From contig JADLFW010000005.1 in NCBI GenBank assembly GCA_020849615.1, positions 62,001-126,000 of the forward strand: a stretch of DNA of 64,000 nt. Direction: 5' to 3'. Source of the DNA: Phycisphaerales bacterium. Its GTDB lineage: Bacteria > Planctomycetota > Phycisphaerae > Phycisphaerales > UBA1924. The notes below the pieces were generated by a model. That model searched no databases, was not told the DNA's origin, and saw only the letters and a program-made list of their open reading frames with translations. This document shows positions 35,219 to 43,806 of this stretch, piece by piece; positions within the stretch are counted from its first letter, which is position 1; every line of letters begins with the position of its first letter. The position numbers and the translations under genes are program-made.

Positions 35219-35277
35219 CGGTCGCGGATCGACGCCCGCGACTTGGGCCCGCTCGCTCACGCTCGCGGTTCGGTTGG
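34621..35277 (+). mobile_element. RAYT element with about 70-bp terminal inverted repeats
   Basis: Left end 34621-34690 and right end 35204-35277 are inverted copies, each made of two REP-like units: one with CCGAACCGTGAGCGTGAGCG (right copy CCGAACCGCGAGCGTGAGCG) and one with CCGCGACCGTGAGGGAGCGG (right copy with TCAGGGAG). Between them is the HUH transposase domain (about 34691-35218). RAYTs are single-domain relatives of IS200/IS605 transposases that are thought to process REP sequences. The right end stops about 15 bp before the neuB start codon. Confidence 0.8.
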
Positions 35278-35291
35278 GGACAAGAACTCGC

Positions 35292-36383
35292 ATGCATATC
35301 GGCGCTCGCCAGATCGGTCCGGAGTCTCCGCCCTACCTCATCGCGGAGATCGGCGTCAATCATGATGGCTCGGTCGAGCGGGCGCTGGAGCTGACCCGCG
35401 CCGCGAAGGATGCCGGCGCGGATGCCGTGAAGTTCCAGCTCTTCCGGGCCGACCTGCTCATGAGCCGGGCCGCGAAGCTCGCGGCGTACCAGAAGGCCGC
35501 GGGCGAGAGCGACCCCGTCGAGATGCTGCGGCGGCTGGAGCTGTCGATAGAGCAGATGGAGCCGGTCGTGCACCTGGCGCACGAGATCGGCATCCATGCG
35601 ATTGTGACGTGCTTCAGCGTTGAGCTGGTGGATGAGGCCGAGCGATTGCCATGGGATGCGTACAAGACGGCGAGCCCGGACATCATCCACCGGCCGCTGC
35701 TGGAGAGGCTGATGGCGACGGGGCGGCCGCTGATCGTGAGCACCGGGGCAAGCACGCTGGACGAGGTGAAGCGCGCGGCGGAGTGGCTGGGCCCGGCGCG
35801 GGAGCGGCTGGCGGTGCTGCAGTGCGTGAGCAGTTACCCGACACCCAAGGACCGCGAGGAACTGGGAGGGATCTCCGCGCTGCGGGAAGCGCTCGCGCCC
35901 CTGCCGATCGGGTACAGCGACCACACCGCCGGGACGATCACCGGCGCCAACGCGGTGGCCTGCGGCGCGCTCGTGCTCGAGAAGCACTTCACGTACGACA
36001 CCGAAGCCGCCGGGCCCGACCACGCGGCCTCGCTCGATTCACGGTCCTTTGCGCGATACCGGTCGGCCGTGACCATGCGGTGGGAGCTGGCCCGCGCCGG
36101 CGAGAGAACGGTCGATCCGCCCCGGCACGGCTGGGCCGCACCCTTCGAGAAGCGTGTCCTCGACATCGAGCAGGATGTGCGCCGCGTTTCGCGGCAGTCG
36201 ATCGTCGCGCGGGGAGCGTTGCCGGCGGGGCATGGGATCCGCCGCGAGGATCTCACGTTCAAGCGGCCCGGCACGGGGATCGAGCCGTTCAGGGTGGATG
36301 AGATTGTGGGACGAAGGTTGGCGAGAGCGGTCGAGGGGGACATGCCGATCATGGCGGACGATGTGGACCGCGATGTGTCATGA
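35292..36383 (+). CDS. neuB: N-acetylneuraminate synthase family protein
   Basis: 363 residues. NeuB condenses phosphoenolpyruvate with an N-acetylhexosamine (ManNAc or a bacillosamine derivative) to make a nine-carbon nonulosonic acid. Family marks: PYLIAEIGVNHDGS, AVKFQLFRADLL, YKTASPDI, LIVSTGASTLDEV, CVSSYPTP, GYSDHTAG and EKHFTYD in the TIM barrel, then a C-terminal SAF antifreeze-like domain (about 290-355, SIVARGALPAGHGIRREDL). The start is 73 bp after neuA-RAYT, with GGGGA immediately right of the mobile element end. Whether the product is Neu5Ac, legionaminic or pseudaminic acid is not decidable, but a NeuC-type epimerase argues for the first two. Confidence 0.92.
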   Translation: MHIGARQIGPESPPYLIAEIGVNHDGSVERALELTRAAKDAGADAVKFQLFRADLLMSRAAKLAAYQKAAGESDPVEMLRRLELSIEQMEPVVHLAHEIGIHAIVTCFSVELVDEAERLPWDAYKTASPDIIHRPLLERLMATGRPLIVSTGASTLDEVKRAAEWLGPARERLAVLQCVSSYPTPKDREELGGISALREALAPLPIGYSDHTAGTITGANAVACGALVLEKHFTYDTEAAGPDHAASLDSRSFARYRSAVTMRWELARAGERTVDPPRHGWAAPFEKRVLDIEQDVRRVSRQSIVARGALPAGHGIRREDLTFKRPGTGIEPFRVDEIVGRRLARAVEGDMPIMADDVDRDVS

Positions 36384-36486
36384 GCCGACCGGGGGTGTCG
36401 CTTCGCTCCAGCCCCGGCTACTGTCGATCAGCCCTTCGGGCTGAAAGCGGCTGCGCTGTCGGCACAGGGCCCAGGCGCGGAGGCGG

Positions 36487-37728
36487 ATGAACTCGCACAC
36501 AGCGCGCTGCCCGGAGGCGAAGGAAACTGCGTTGACCCCCCCATCACCCCGCCGAATCGCCGTCGTCACGGGCTCCCGGGCCGAGTTCGGGCTGCTCCGG
36601 CCCGTCATGCGGGCCGTGCACGCGCACCCGGAGCTCGAACTGATCATCATCGCCGCGGGGTCGCACCTGGCGAGCGCGGGCGAGACGTACCGCGATGTCA
36701 AGATGTTCGCCAGGGAGCTGCACACCGAGGTCGCCGACGCCGTGCCCATGCAGGTGGACGGGCGGACGGGGCGGCATGCCGATGCCGAGGCCGTGGGAGC
36801 GGGGGTGTCGCGCTTCACGCGGGCGTTCATCCGCACCCGGCCCGACTGGGTCTTTGTGCTGGGCGACCGCATCGAGGCCTTCGCCGCCGCCGCATCGGCG
36901 AGCATCGGCGGCTGGGCCCTGGCCCACGCGCACGGCGGCGACCGGGCCGAGGGCGTCGCGGATGAGGCGATGCGCCACGCCATCACCAAGCTGGCCCACC
37001 TGCACCTGCCCGCGACCGCCGAGTCCGCCGACCGCATCATCCGCATGGGCGAAGCGGCCGACCGCGTGCACACCATCGGATCCCCCGCGATCGACGGGCT
37101 CGAGTCGATCGGCGAGCTGGATGACAGCGCGATGGCCGAGCTGGGGCTGCCGGGCCCGGAGCCCTTCGCGGTCTTCATGATGCACCCCGTCGGCCGGTCC
37201 GCGGATGAGGAGCGGGCCGGCGCGGCGGCGGTGCTGGAGGTGCTGCGCGAGGTGTACGGGCCGCGGGTGCTGGCGATGCACCCCAACCTCGACCCCGGGC
37301 GCGAGGGGATCATGGCGGCGATCGAGAGTTCAGGCCGCGAGGGAGGCGGCCCGCCCGCGGTGAGCCACCTGCCGCGCGACCGGTTCATCGGGCTGCTGCG
37401 GCGGCTGGCCCGGCCCCCGGAAGGCGTGCGGGCGGGCGTGCTGGTGGGCAACAGCTCGGCGGGGCTGATCGAGGCGGCGGCGCTGCGGGTGCGGGCCGTG
37501 GATATCGGGCTTCGTCAGGCGGGGCGGGAGCGGGCCCGGAACGTGGTGCACACCGGCGGGATGGAGGCCGAGTCGATCCGGGCGGCGATCGAGCAGGCGT
37601 CGGGGCTGGACCTCTCCGGGCTGACGCACCCCTACGGGGATGGGCGGACGGGCGATCGGGCGGCGGAAGTCCTGGCCCGGCTGAACCCCCACGACCGGGG
37701 ATTTCTGCGGAAGCGGTGCACGTACTGA
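36487..37728 (+). CDS. neuC: UDP-N-acetylglucosamine 2-epimerase (hydrolysing)
   Basis: 413 residues. The NeuC/NnaA type releases ManNAc (or a 4-amino-6-deoxy analogue) from the UDP-sugar, feeding NeuB. Marks: IAVVTGSRAEFGLLRPVM, GDRIEAFAAAASASIGGWALAHAHGGDRAEG (catalytic His/Asp region), DEAMRHAITKLAHLHL, IGSPAIDGL, MMHPVG, GNSSAGLIEA and NVVHTGG. GGAGG precedes ATG 36487 by 3 bp; the first 15 residues are extra to the fold. The 103-bp gap to neuB contains a hairpin-like AGCCCTTCGGGCT. C-terminal fused domain absent. It probably ends the neuABC unit. Confidence 0.92.
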   Translation: MNSHTARCPEAKETALTPPSPRRIAVVTGSRAEFGLLRPVMRAVHAHPELELIIIAAGSHLASAGETYRDVKMFARELHTEVADAVPMQVDGRTGRHADAEAVGAGVSRFTRAFIRTRPDWVFVLGDRIEAFAAAASASIGGWALAHAHGGDRAEGVADEAMRHAITKLAHLHLPATAESADRIIRMGEAADRVHTIGSPAIDGLESIGELDDSAMAELGLPGPEPFAVFMMHPVGRSADEERAGAAAVLEVLREVYGPRVLAMHPNLDPGREGIMAAIESSGREGGGPPAVSHLPRDRFIGLLRRLARPPEGVRAGVLVGNSSAGLIEAAALRVRAVDIGLRQAGRERARNVVHTGGMEAESIRAAIEQASGLDLSGLTHPYGDGRTGDRAAEVLARLNPHDRGFLRKRCTY

Positions 37729-37853
37729 GCGCTGCGCGGGGGCGCCGCCGGGCCCCTCGGAGATCCGGGAAAAAACCCCATTCTGAAGCGGGCGGGCGGG
37801 AGCGCGGGGCGGGCCCGGCGCGGGCGGGCCGCCGCGAACATGGGACAAGTCGC

Positions 37854-37881
37854 GAAAGTGGACCGCTTCGAAGGCCGATGC
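37854..37881 (+). promoter_or_regulatory. Possible sigma-28 type promoter of the HDOD gene
   Basis: GAAAGTGG, 12 bp, GCCGATGC compares with the flagellar consensus TAAAGTTT-N11-GCCGATAA. It lies 26 bp before the start codon. It fits the FlgM/Maf context but spacing is one base long. Confidence 0.35.
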
Positions 37882-37906
37882 TCCTGAGAGACCTACGGAG
37901 CGAGGC

Positions 37907-38788
37907 ATGAGCACCGTTTCAGAGCAGCGTGATCAGATCGTGGCCGCGGCGATCCGCGAGATCAGCCACATCGCGACCCTCCCCGAGATCACGATGAAGA
38001 TCGTGGAGCTGGTCGAGGACCCCAAGTCCACGGCGCAGGACCTGCACAAGGTCATCTCCAACGATCCGGCGCTGTGCAGCCGCATCCTGAAGGTCGTGAA
38101 CTCATCGTTCTACGGGCTGCCCGGGCAGATCGGGTCGATCAACCGCGCGATCGTGATGCTGGGCCTCAACGCGGTGAAGAACATCGCGATCGCGGCGAGC
38201 CTCGCCAAGCTCTTCCGCGGCGGCGAGCTGACGCCGAGCTTCTCGGCCCGGGACCTGTGGACGCACTCGATCACCACGGCGGCCACCAGCAAACTGCTGG
38301 CGGACACATTGAAACTGGGCCTTTCCGACGAGGCGTTCCTGGCCGGGCTGATCCACGACATCGGCCTGATGGTCGAGATGCAGTACGACCGCAACAAGCT
38401 GATCGAGGTGCTGGAGCGCGTCGGCGCCGACTCGGGCGGCGTGCCGGCGACGAGCATGCTCGAGGCGGAGGCCGCGGTCTTCGGCGCCAGCCACCAGGAG
38501 TTCGGCGCGGGGCTCTGCGACAAGTGGAAGTTCCCCAAGTCGTTCGTGCTGGTGACGGGCTACCACCACCGGCCGATGGAGCTGGCCGCGGGCACGCGGA
38601 CGCTCACGACGCTGGTCGCGGTGGCCGACCGGCTCGCCGGCGAGGCCTCCGGCTACCGCCTGGACCTCGAGTCGCTGGACATCCCGCCCGAGTTCCGCGA
38701 TGAGCTGAAGTTAGGGGCGGATAAGGTGGAGGAGATCCGCAAGGCCCTGCCCAACCATCTCAAAAATGCGGGGCAGCTCCTCGCCTAG
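37907..38788 (+). CDS. HDOD-domain signalling protein
   Basis: 293 residues, essentially one HDOD domain (a catalytically modified HD phosphohydrolase fold used in signalling). ISHIATLPEITMKIVELVEDP, then LHKVISNDPALCSRILKVVNSSFYG and IVMLGLNAVKNIA are family hallmarks; LAGLIHDIGLM keeps His-Asp but in the HDOD, not HD-GYP, context. A GGAG site precedes ATG 37907. HDOD proteins often regulate motility, c-di-GMP responses or chemoreceptors. It is downstream of neuC by 178 bp and has its own likely promoter. Confidence 0.9.
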   Translation: MSTVSEQRDQIVAAAIREISHIATLPEITMKIVELVEDPKSTAQDLHKVISNDPALCSRILKVVNSSFYGLPGQIGSINRAIVMLGLNAVKNIAIAASLAKLFRGGELTPSFSARDLWTHSITTAATSKLLADTLKLGLSDEAFLAGLIHDIGLMVEMQYDRNKLIEVLERVGADSGGVPATSMLEAEAAVFGASHQEFGAGLCDKWKFPKSFVLVTGYHHRPMELAAGTRTLTTLVAVADRLAGEASGYRLDLESLDIPPEFRDELKLGADKVEEIRKALPNHLKNAGQLLA

Positions 38789-38938
38789 TCGATACCCCAA
38801 GGGCGGCCGGGCAGGCCTGAACAACCTGTCGGTCGGGTTTCATCTGAGCGGTCCGGGCCCGGTCGGGCTTGACAAGTCTGATAAGGAAGCGCAAGCTAAC
38901 CATCAAGAGCAAACCAAGTCTCTCTCTTTCTCCCTCCG

Positions 38939-38974
38939 GGCGGCTGCATGCTAAACATGTAGCCGCCTTTTTTT
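38939..38974 (+). terminator. Intrinsic terminator, 150 bp after the HDOD gene
   Basis: GGCGGCTGCATG, loop CTAA, ACATGTAGCCGCC, then seven T. The stem has one mismatch or bulge. It reads in the HDOD direction. Confidence 0.88.
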
Positions 38975-39071
38975 ACGCCCCATCCGATCCGCCGCACCTC
39001 GCCGCACGGAACTCCTTGGCGGCCCGGGCCCTGCGATGCATCGGGGGCGGACGCTCGCTGTGAGGGATCAT

Positions 39072-39095
39072 TACGTACCCCGTATGGGGTACGTA
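39072..39095. promoter_or_regulatory. Perfect 10-bp inverted repeat, operator-like
   Basis: TACGTACCCC, GTAT, GGGGTACGTA. It lies between the terminator and the 3' end of surE, away from any obvious promoter, and lacks T-runs. Confidence 0.45.
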
Positions 39096-39183
39096 TTTGC
39101 CCTGCGGCCGCGATTTCTTCGCGGGCTCGGCGGCGAGGCCAAAGCAGACCAGTCAATCCGGAGTCCGGGCCCAGCACCGGTGG

Positions 39184-40068
39184 CTAGCGCCGGCCCGGCG
39201 ATTCCAGGCGCTCGCGCCAGGCCTCCAGGCCCGGCCGGTGGGTCAGGTCATAGCTCAGCGGGGTGACGGTGATGTTCCCGGCCAGGAGCAGTTCGACATC
39301 CGAATCGCGCTCGGTGCCGCGGAAATCGAGGCCGTGGCCCGAGGCCCAGTAGTACTGCCCGCCGTACGGGCTGACGCGGCGCTCGAAGCGGTCGACCAGT
39401 CCGTGGGTGTTCATGGGGCACACGCGCACCGGAGGCATCGGGGATTCCAGGGTCAGACTGGGGTCATCGGTCAGGGGGATGTTGATGCTCAGGCAGTCGT
39501 GCGGGCGGGGGAGGCCATCGCGGAGGAGCATCTCGATGGTCCGCCGGGCCCAGTACGCACCAAGCTCGAAGTTGGATGGCTTCGGGCTGACCCGCATGCT
39601 GACAGCGATGCTGGGGACACCCAGGAACGCGGCCTCGATGGCGGCGGCGACGGTGCCCGAGTAGATGACGTTGATCCCGCAGTTGGCCCCGCCGTTGAGC
39701 CCGGAGATGACGAGGTCGGGCCGGGAGCCCTCGCCGAACTTCTGGGGCCAGAGGTTGGCGATGGCGAGCTTGACGCAGTCGGCCGGGCGGCCATCGACGG
39801 CGATGCCCTCCATGCGTTCGTTGACCTTGGCGGGCCCGACCATGAGGGGCTGGTGGAACGTGACGCCGTGGCCCGTCGCGGACTGGACGGTGAGTGGGGC
39901 GATGGGGTAGACGACGCTGCGGGGGGCGCGGGAGGCGGTGTCGCGGGAGTCGAGCAGCGGCCCGGCGAAGCGAGGCTTGCCGGCGAGGGGGGCATCGATG
40001 AGGGCATCATGCATGGCGATGATGCCGGGGGCGTGGATGCCATCATCGTTGGTGAGGAGGATGCGCAT
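39184..40068 (-). CDS. surE: 5'/3'-nucleotidase SurE
   Basis: 294 residues. SurE is a metal-dependent nucleoside monophosphate phosphatase in the cytoplasm, linked to stationary-phase survival. The N-terminus MRILLTNDDGIHAPGI carries the metal-binding Asp-Asp; later GRPADCVKLAI, DLVISGLNGGANCG and VIYSGTVAAAIEAAFLGVPSIAVS are all family motifs. It is 35-40 residues longer than E. coli SurE, with a longer segment after residue 30 and in the C-terminal part. Start at 40068 is the family start. The upstream 430 bp are repeat-filled. Confidence 0.93.
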   Translation of the reverse strand: MRILLTNDDGIHAPGIIAMHDALIDAPLAGKPRFAGPLLDSRDTASRAPRSVVYPIAPLTVQSATGHGVTFHQPLMVGPAKVNERMEGIAVDGRPADCVKLAIANLWPQKFGEGSRPDLVISGLNGGANCGINVIYSGTVAAAIEAAFLGVPSIAVSMRVSPKPSNFELGAYWARRTIEMLLRDGLPRPHDCLSINIPLTDDPSLTLESPMPPVRVCPMNTHGLVDRFERRVSPYGGQYYWASGHGLDFRGTERDSDVELLLAGNITVTPLSYDLTHRPGLEAWRERLESPGRR

Positions 40069-40500
40069 AGGAAAGGGAGGGTACGCGCGGGGAGGACCCC
40101 CGAAGCGGCGGTCGTGGGCACGGGTGACCGGATCCCCGTGCCCTTGACCGACGAGTCTTCGAGCCGGTCGAGGCCGGACCGAGCTCCGCGACCGCCGGAG
40201 CGGCGGTCACGGGCACGATCCGAACAATCGGGGCCACCTGCCGTTCTGCGTTGGGTGCCGTGGGGATGCGTTTCGCATCCCCACGAGGAAGTTTCAGTGT
40301 CGGGCGTGGCGGAGCCGGGGCCGGGGCGGCCCGTCTCCACCACGGCACCCGGCTACGTGCCGTTATTCGAACGGCTTCGCTGGGCCCGCGTCCAGAGGAA
40401 GCGGGTTGTTACACCTGTTGATCGGCAGGTGGCCCCGACCGTTGGTTGTGCCCGTGACCGCCGCTTCGGCGGTCGCGGCATGCTCTTCCGACCCCGCACC
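40069..40500. repeat. Gene-free 432 bp filled with repeats
   Basis: Contains CCGCCGNAGCGGCGGTC hairpins at about 40191 and inverted at about 40459, and copy 2 of the 150-bp repeat at 40205-40353 with the perfect hairpin GTGGGGATGCG/CGCATCCCCAC at 40260-40284 and CCACGGCACCCGGCTAC at its end. The surE promoter must lie in or beside this block. No gene seen. Confidence 0.75.
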
Positions 40501-41265
40501 CTACTTCATCGCCTCCGCGTACCGGGCCTCGACGGCGGGCCAGTTCACAACGTTCCACCACGCCGTGATGTAGTCGGCCCGCTTGTTGCGGTATTTCAGG
40601 TAGTACGCGTGTTCCCAGACATCCAGGCCCAGGATGGGTGTGCCCGCGCACCCCGCGATCTTCTCGCCCATCAGCGGGGTGTCCTGGTTGGCGGTGGAGC
40701 AGATGGCCAGCGCGCCGCCCTTGACGACCAGCCAGGCCCAGCCTGAGCCGAAGCGGCTGGCGGCGGCCGCGGCGAACTTCTCCTTGAAGCCGTCGAAGGT
40801 GTTGAAGGCGGAGGTGATCGCCTTGGAGAGGGCTGCGCCGGGCGTGCCGCCGGAGGGCGGGGCCATGAGGGTCCAGAACATCGCGTGGTTCACGTGGCCG
40901 CCGAGGTTGTTGCGGATGGCGGTGCGCTTGTCATCGGGGAGTTCCTCGAGGTTGGCGATGATCTGGCCCGCGGGCTTGTCGGCCCAGGGGGTGCCGGCCA
41001 GGGCCTTGTTGGCGTTGTCGATGTAGGCCTTGTGGTGGCGGTCGTGGTGGATCTCCATCGTCTCGGCATCGATGAAGGGCTCGAGGGCGTTGAAGGCGTA
41101 GGGCAGGGGCGGCAGGGTGAGGTCGGCGACCGGGAGCTCCAGGCCCAGCGGCGAGGGCGCGGGAATCGCGGGGGCCAAGGGGGCGGAGCGGGCCAGCACG
41201 CGGGGGGCTGCGGCGGCGGCGGCGATGGCGATGACGGCATCGCGGCGGGAGATCGGGCTGGGCAT
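40501..41265 (-). CDS. Exported Fe/Mn superoxide dismutase
   Basis: 254 residues; about 55 longer than cytoplasmic SodA/SodB because of an N-terminal export signal [15 protein letters not shown] with twin Arg, suggesting Tat transport of the folded metalloenzyme. The mature enzyme starts near [16 protein letters not shown]. Metal ligands are in [21 protein letters not shown], and [10 protein letters not shown] (Asp and His), in the standard order; GSGWAWLV is also conserved. Fe versus Mn cannot be chosen by eye. Converts superoxide outside the cytoplasmic membrane. It follows the TPR protein gene on the same strand after 36 bp, so the two may be cotranscribed. Confidence 0.92.
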   Translation of the reverse strand: MPSPISRRDAVIAIAAAAAAPRVLARSAPLAPAIPAPSPLGLELPVADLTLPPLPYAFNALEPFIDAETMEIHHDRHHKAYIDNANKALAGTPWADKPAGQIIANLEELPDDKRTAIRNNLGGHVNHAMFWTLMAPPSGGTPGAALSKAITSAFNTFDGFKEKFAAAAASRFGSGWAWLVVKGGALAICSTANQDTPLMGEKIAGCAGTPILGLDVWEHAYYLKYRNKRADYITAWWNVVNWPAVEARYAEAMK

Positions 41266-41301
41266 GGATCGCTCCTGTGGGTTAGGGTTGGAGAGTCGGG
41301 G

Positions 41302-42018
41302 CTACGGCTTGGACTTCAGGGTCTTCTCGAGGGCCTGCTGGTCCTTGACGACTTCGGGGTTCTTCTCGCCCAGGCTGGGCTTGCGCAGGTCGATGGCCCG
41401 GCGCAGGTGCTCGGCGGCTTTGGCGGATTCGCCGAGGGAGAGGTAGGTGCGGCCCAGCGTGGAGTGGACCGCGCCGGCGGAGGCGGGGTTGTCCTTGAGC
41501 TTGCCGGCCTCGAGCTCCTTGGCTGCGGCATCGAGCACCGCGCGCATGTCGGCGGGGGCGACGGGGAGTTTGGGATCGACCGGGCCCAGCAACTCGGAGA
41601 GGGATTGCGCGGCGGCGCGGGCCTGCTCGGCGTCGGATCCGGCCCGGCCATCACCGGCGCGGGCCTGGGCTTCGAGGGACTCGGCCCGGCGGCGGGCATC
41701 GGACTCGGCGGCGGTCGCCTGCTGGAGCTGCGCGCGGAGATCATCGGCGAGGCGGCGCTGGGCGAGGGCTTCCTTCTGGGCCTGCTCGGCCTGTTCGCGG
41801 GCCTGACGGGCCTGGACGAGGGCGGCCTCGGCCTCGAGCTTGGAGGCTTCCGCCCGGCGGTACATCATGGCGGTGCCGCCGAAGCCCAGCGCGGCGATGA
41901 TCGCGAGCATGATGATGAACATGGACCAGTCCTGCGGGGCTTCCGTTCCCTCGCGCGGATCGGTCGGGGCATCCTGGGGGGATCCCGACGGGATTTCCTC
42001 TGTGCTCTGACTTGTCAT
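41302..42018 (-). CDS. Membrane-anchored coiled-coil / TPR protein
   Basis: 238 residues. An acidic N-terminal 30 residues, one membrane helix (about 33-52, FIIMLAIIAALGFGGTAMMY), a long coiled coil (about 55-125, heavy in Ala, Glu, Gln, Arg) and a C-terminal TPR-like part (about 150-235, STLGRTYLSLGESAKAAEHLRRAIDL). This combination resembles the membrane-helix plus coiled-coil plus TPR half of the kinase at 47532. Role unknown; likely a scaffold facing the cytoplasm or periplasm. Confidence 0.72.
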   Translation of the reverse strand: MTSQSTEEIPSGSPQDAPTDPREGTEAPQDWSMFIIMLAIIAALGFGGTAMMYRRAEASKLEAEAALVQARQAREQAEQAQKEALAQRRLADDLRAQLQQATAAESDARRRAESLEAQARAGDGRAGSDAEQARAAAQSLSELLGPVDPKLPVAPADMRAVLDAAAKELEAGKLKDNPASAGAVHSTLGRTYLSLGESAKAAEHLRRAIDLRKPSLGEKNPEVVKDQQALEKTLKSKP

Positions 42019-42221
42019 GGCGGCGACCTCCGTGCAACCGGGGGAATGATTAGCGCGCCGGAGGGGTCATCGCCGGGAATTCGAGCGTGGAGATCGGGGG
42101 GGCGGGACCCGGGCCAGCCGCAGGGCCAGCCGGCGGATCGACTACGCTAGTTGGGATGATCCCGGGCGGGCCCGGGATTCGGGCATGAGCAGAGCCGGGG
42201 AGGCCCGGACGAGGGTTGGCC

Positions 42222-43586
42222 ATGACGGTGTACAACAACATCCTGGAGGCGGTGGGTCGCACGCCGCTGGTTCGGCTGAACAAGATGGTGCCGGCGGGGA
42301 GCGCCGAGGTCCTGGTGAAGTGCGAGTACATGAACCCGACGGGTTCGATCAAGGACCGGATGGCGGTGCACATCCTGAACGAGAGCGAGAAGCGCGGGCT
42401 GATCAGGCCCGGCATGACGATCGTGGAGAACACCTCGGGCAACACGGGCCAGGGGGTGGCGATGTGGGCGGCGGTGAAGGGGTATCGCTGCGTGTTCACG
42501 ATGCCGGACAAGATGAGCCTCGAGAAGGTGAACATGCTCAAGGCCTTCGGGGCGGAGGTGGTGATCACGCCGACGGATGTGCCCGGGGACAGCCCGCAGC
42601 ACTACGTGGAGACGGCCAAGCGGATCGCGCGGGAGTCGGGCGGGTTCTACGTGAACCAGTACCACAATCCGTTGAACATCGAGGCGCACGAGCTCTCGAC
42701 GGGCCCGGAGATCTGGAGCGACACGGGCGGGAAGGTGGATGCGGTGGTGGCGGGGGCCGGGACGGGCGGGACGGTCTCGGGGATCGGGCGGTACTTCAAG
42801 AAGAACCACCCGCACGTGCGGATCGTGGGTGTGGACCCCATCGGCAGCGTGCATTACCACTACTTCTACACCAAGACCATGCCGACGCCGCACGTGTACA
42901 AGGTGGAGGGGATCGGCGAGGACATTCTGTGCGAGGCGATGGACTACTCGGTGGTGGATGAGTTCCACCAGACCAACGACAAGGAGGCGTTCACGGTGGC
43001 CCGGCGGCTGGTGCGGGAGGAGGGGCTGTTCTGCGGCGGGTCGAGCGGGTGCAACGTGCACATCGCGCTGAAGGTCGCGGCGCAGCTGGGAGCGGGCAAG
43101 ACGGTGGTGACGGTGCTGCCCGACTCGGCGACGCGGTACACGACCAAGTTCCTGAGCGACCAGTGGATGAAGGACTACGGGTTCCTGGGCGGGGACCGGG
43201 ACCTGGGGCTGGTGGAGGACATCCTGCGTGACCGCCGGGCCCCGATCATCACCGCGAAGGAGAACGAATCGCTGGCGGCGGTGATCGGGCTGATGAAGCA
43301 GCACGGGGTGTCGCAGGTGCCGATCGTGGATGCCAGCGAGCGCCCCGTTTCGATCGTGCACGAGGTGGATGTGCTGAGGGCGCTGCAGGGGGGGCAGGCG
43401 ACGCCCGCGAGCCTGGCGAAGGCGGTGGCGCAGCCGCTGGGCGGGCTGATCTACCCCAAGGCGCGGATCGAGGAGCTGTACCGGATCTTCGAGACCGACC
43501 AGGTGGCGATCGTGGTGGATGCGGAGAAGATCGTTGGGGTGATCGCGCAGATCGATGTGATCGAGTTCATGAGCCGGAGGAAGTGA
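42222..43586 (+). CDS. cbs: Cystathionine beta-synthase with CBS domain pair
   Basis: 454 residues. The PLP enzyme joins serine and homocysteine in transsulfuration. NNILEAVGRTPLVRLNKM begins the fold; NPTGSIKDRMA carries the Schiff-base Lys, SGNTGQG binds the substrate carboxylate, GAGTGGTVSG binds phosphate and GGSSGCN closes it. Residues about 330-454 form two CBS motifs (SLAAVIGLMKQHGVSQVPIVD and IEELYRIFETDQVAIVVD), the regulatory half also present in eukaryotic enzymes. O-acetylserine-dependent cysteine synthase is an alternative, but length and the CBS pair favour cystathionine beta-synthase. ATG 42222 chosen. Confidence 0.9.
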   Translation: MTVYNNILEAVGRTPLVRLNKMVPAGSAEVLVKCEYMNPTGSIKDRMAVHILNESEKRGLIRPGMTIVENTSGNTGQGVAMWAAVKGYRCVFTMPDKMSLEKVNMLKAFGAEVVITPTDVPGDSPQHYVETAKRIARESGGFYVNQYHNPLNIEAHELSTGPEIWSDTGGKVDAVVAGAGTGGTVSGIGRYFKKNHPHVRIVGVDPIGSVHYHYFYTKTMPTPHVYKVEGIGEDILCEAMDYSVVDEFHQTNDKEAFTVARRLVREEGLFCGGSSGCNVHIALKVAAQLGAGKTVVTVLPDSATRYTTKFLSDQWMKDYGFLGGDRDLGLVEDILRDRRAPIITAKENESLAAVIGLMKQHGVSQVPIVDASERPVSIVHEVDVLRALQGGQATPASLAKAVAQPLGGLIYPKARIEELYRIFETDQVAIVVDAEKIVGVIAQIDVIEFMSRRK

Positions 43587-43806
43587 GCTCGCGGGGGAGC
43601 GGCCGATCTCGACGCGATCGGTGCAAGCGCGGCTTGGGCCGGTCGAGCGGTAGCGCCGGGCCTGCGCCGGGTGCAAGGGCCCCAAAAAAACCGGATTTCA
43701 CTCGCTGCGGACTGCTTGTTCGGGTATTGTACAGCCCCGTCTCCCCGGGGACGGGCCGACGGCATCGGCCCGCGCGGGTGAGCGGACCCACGAGGAGGAA
43801 GAGGCC

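Larger units (their letters stand above)
38789..39183. other. Gene-free 395 bp between HDOD gene and surE
   Basis: Holds a consensus TTGACA near 38869 with no good -10, a strong terminator at 38939-38974, and a perfect palindrome at 39072-39095. Short ORFs across it have no family features. A small RNA between TTGACA and the terminator (about 70 nt) is possible but unsupported by a -10. Confidence 0.5.

Noticed and set aside
38766-38954. 62-residue ORF after the HDOD gene
   Set aside because: No ribosome site or family features; it runs into the terminator stem.
40093-40480. Promoter or gene in the GC-rich hairpin block upstream of surE
   Set aside because: All open frames are repeat translations; no start site with a ribosome-binding site was found.
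42019-42221. SAM or other riboswitch before the cystathionine beta-synthase gene
   Set aside because: No conserved aptamer core could be seen in the 200-bp leader.
42147-43685. 512-residue minus-strand ORF over cystathionine beta-synthase
   Set aside because: Shadow frame; the sense protein has all family motifs.
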